This document shows, in pieces, positions 62,656 to 64,000 of a stretch of DNA of 64,000 bases (its first letter is position 1; every line of letters starts with the position of its first letter). The notes beneath the pieces are model-generated. The model worked only from the letters and a program-made list of their open reading frames with translations. It was not told the origin of the DNA and made no database searches. A program made the position numbers and the translations under genes. Source of the stretch: Streptomyces actinomycinicus (GTDB lineage Bacteria; Actinomycetota; Actinomycetes; Streptomycetales; Streptomycetaceae); assembly GCF_016741775.1 (NCBI RefSeq), contig NZ_JAERRK010000005.1, forward strand, positions 372,001 to 436,000, in the 5' to 3' direction.

Positions 62656-63936
62656 ATGGATGAAATCATGACATATGAGCATGGCAAGTCGGGTCACGTG
62701 AGCCGGAGACATCTGTTGTGCGGCTGTGCCTCGGTGGCGGTGGGAACCGCCGCACCGGGCTTCGACAGGAGCCGCGGCCCGCTGCCCGGCGTGGTCGACG
62801 TCGTGACGGACCTGGGGGCCCGGGGGGACGGGCTCGCCGACGACACGGAAGCCTTCCGGCGAGCCCATCGGCACGCCGCCCTCCGGGCCCAGGAGGGCGT
62901 GGGCCGCACAGTGATCGACATTCCTCCGGGCACCTATCTCGTGAAGTCCCCGGACACCTTGCTGGACGGCAGGGCGCCGATGCGGCCGGTGAACGGACTG
63001 CGCTTCCGCGGGGCCGGCAAGCGCATCACGACGATCGTCTTCCGGCCCCAGGCCGGACCGGGCTCCTACCTGTGCCGCAACGAGGACGTCTGGTCCAACG
63101 TGTCCTTCGAGGGCATGCAGTTCCGGTCGGCCACCCCGGGGGCCTCGTTCTTCTACTCCTGCTCGACCGGCCACGCCCAGGACTACCGGTTCTCGGAGTG
63201 CGAGTGGACGGGCGAATGGGAGTACGGTCTCGCGCTGGACGGCACCGACACCAACTCCGAGATGCGGTGGGAGGCCTGCCGGGTCGGCGGTTCGTACCGC
63301 AGGGCGTTCCTGTACTCCGGGCTCTCCGGGAAGGCCCCGGACCCGCAGCGCCAGGACCAGTTCCTCAACTACTGGTTCGACGACATGAAGGTCGAGTACG
63401 AGTGGGGGAACTTCCTGGAGTTCCGCTACGGCGGGTCGATCACCTGCCGCGGCGGGTCGTACATCGTCACCGGCCAACGCCCCGCCCCGACCGGGGAGTA
63501 CGGCGGGACCAGCACGTTCTTCCGCTTCCCCCACCCGTACCACCACGACTCGGTACAGCGCTTCCACGCGGAGGACATCCGCTTCGAGGTCCGCGATCCC
63601 GACGTGAGGATCATCGACTGCGCCTGGACCGGCGGCACGGTCACGTTCAACGACTGCGACGACACCGCCCTCGCCTTCAAGGACTTCTCCTCCGAGGTCC
63701 GCCCCCACCGCTACACGGTCGGCCCGCGCGGGCCCCTGGTCCGCTACGAGTCGTGCCAGCTGGTCGGCCGCCACGAGTACCGGACGACCGCGCCGGGCCT
63801 GCGTCTTCCGCGGACGGTTCGCTACGACATGTGCCTCCTCAGGAGCCACGGCGAGAGGGACTTCGTGGTGTCGCAGGAGAGGGGCCGCAGGGACTTCGTC
63901 AGGTTCGTGGACTGCATCGCACCGGAGCGCGCGTGA
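62656..63936 (+). CDS. Tat-exported beta-helix protein (pectate-lyase-like)
   Basis: A 426-residue secreted protein. The twin-Arg signal SRRHLLCGCASVAVG lies near residue 17. Then comes the Pectate_lyase_3 opening VVTDLGARGDGLADDTEAF, followed by right-handed beta-helix turns (VIDIPPGTYLVKSP, LRFRGAGKRITTIVF and later GGSITCRGGSYIV). No catalytic residues of a known lyase or hydrolase could be fixed. It may trim or bind the EPS. TAGGGA 4 nt before ATG 62656 suggests a leaderless message; ATG 62668 is the alternative start. Confidence 0.85.
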   Translation: MDEIMTYEHGKSGHVSRRHLLCGCASVAVGTAAPGFDRSRGPLPGVVDVVTDLGARGDGLADDTEAFRRAHRHAALRAQEGVGRTVIDIPPGTYLVKSPDTLLDGRAPMRPVNGLRFRGAGKRITTIVFRPQAGPGSYLCRNEDVWSNVSFEGMQFRSATPGASFFYSCSTGHAQDYRFSECEWTGEWEYGLALDGTDTNSEMRWEACRVGGSYRRAFLYSGLSGKAPDPQRQDQFLNYWFDDMKVEYEWGNFLEFRYGGSITCRGGSYIVTGQRPAPTGEYGGTSTFFRFPHPYHHDSVQRFHAEDIRFEVRDPDVRIIDCAWTGGTVTFNDCDDTALAFKDFSSEVRPHRYTVGPRGPLVRYESCQLVGRHEYRTTAPGLRLPRTVRYDMCLLRSHGERDFVVSQERGRRDFVRFVDCIAPERA

Positions 63937-64000
63937 CGGGCGGCCCGGCCACCGCGTGCACGACCACCGGCGTCCTACGCGGCGCTGCCCCGCGCCGACA

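Overview
The window looks like a chromosomal segment of a Streptomyces species. Base composition is very GC-rich, gene ends overlap as ATGA/GTGA, start codons are often GTG, several genes appear to be leaderless, and the gene content is typical of the genus (divergent EF-Tu3, paralogous Lnt, MocR, HxlR, an HipA-like/DUF3037 pair, Tat lipoproteins). No rRNA, tRNA, CRISPR array, transposase or phage module was seen.

Left part (1-17,114, minus strand). A five-gene unit is read leftwards and runs off the window edge. It comprises a 2416-residue NPD-NPD-KS-AT-ACP-KR megasynthase, an 1875-residue KS-AT-DH-PPTase megasynthase, a discrete acyl carrier protein, an alpha/beta hydrolase and an MGT-type glycosyltransferase (partial). 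The domain set is that of PUFA-synthase or HglE-like iterative type I synthases, with its own fused phosphopantetheinyl transferase, so the likely product is a long-chain or polyene lipid that may be glycosylated. The first gene carries two TTA codons, the only in-frame TTA codons I found in the window, which suggests bldA-dependent developmental control. Upstream lies a membrane protein with a zinc-finger motif and a ricin-B lectin domain.

Middle part (17,600-47,900) is mostly housekeeping and accessory core: a degenerate cold-shock protein, thioesterase-fold protein, spermidine-synthase-like protein, tuf3, AlkD-like repair protein, thiolase with a divergent HxlR regulator, uppP, an Mrr-nuclease/TerD fusion, lnt, a TetR-controlled flavin monooxygenase with a downstream Gfo/Idh oxidoreductase, ung, an oligopeptide-type binding lipoprotein, two SDR reductases, an HipA-like kinase with DUF3037 partner, a Rieske Tat lipoprotein, a LysR/EamA pair and a MocR/FMN-protein pair. 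Several divergent promoters hold clear operator palindromes.

Right part (47,900-63,936) is an exopolysaccharide locus. It has an initiating polyprenyl-phosphate sugar transferase, GDP-fucose genes (gmd, fcl), a WcaF-like acyltransferase, two GT4 glycosyltransferases, a polymerase candidate, a chain-length protein with a degenerate kinase half and a long acidic repeat, and a flippase. A secreted propeller protein, a cytidylyltransferase, a CDP-alcohol phosphotransferase and a secreted beta-helix (pectate-lyase-like) protein follow. Together they suggest a fucose-containing, Wzx/Wzy-type polymer that may carry a phospho-alcohol group.
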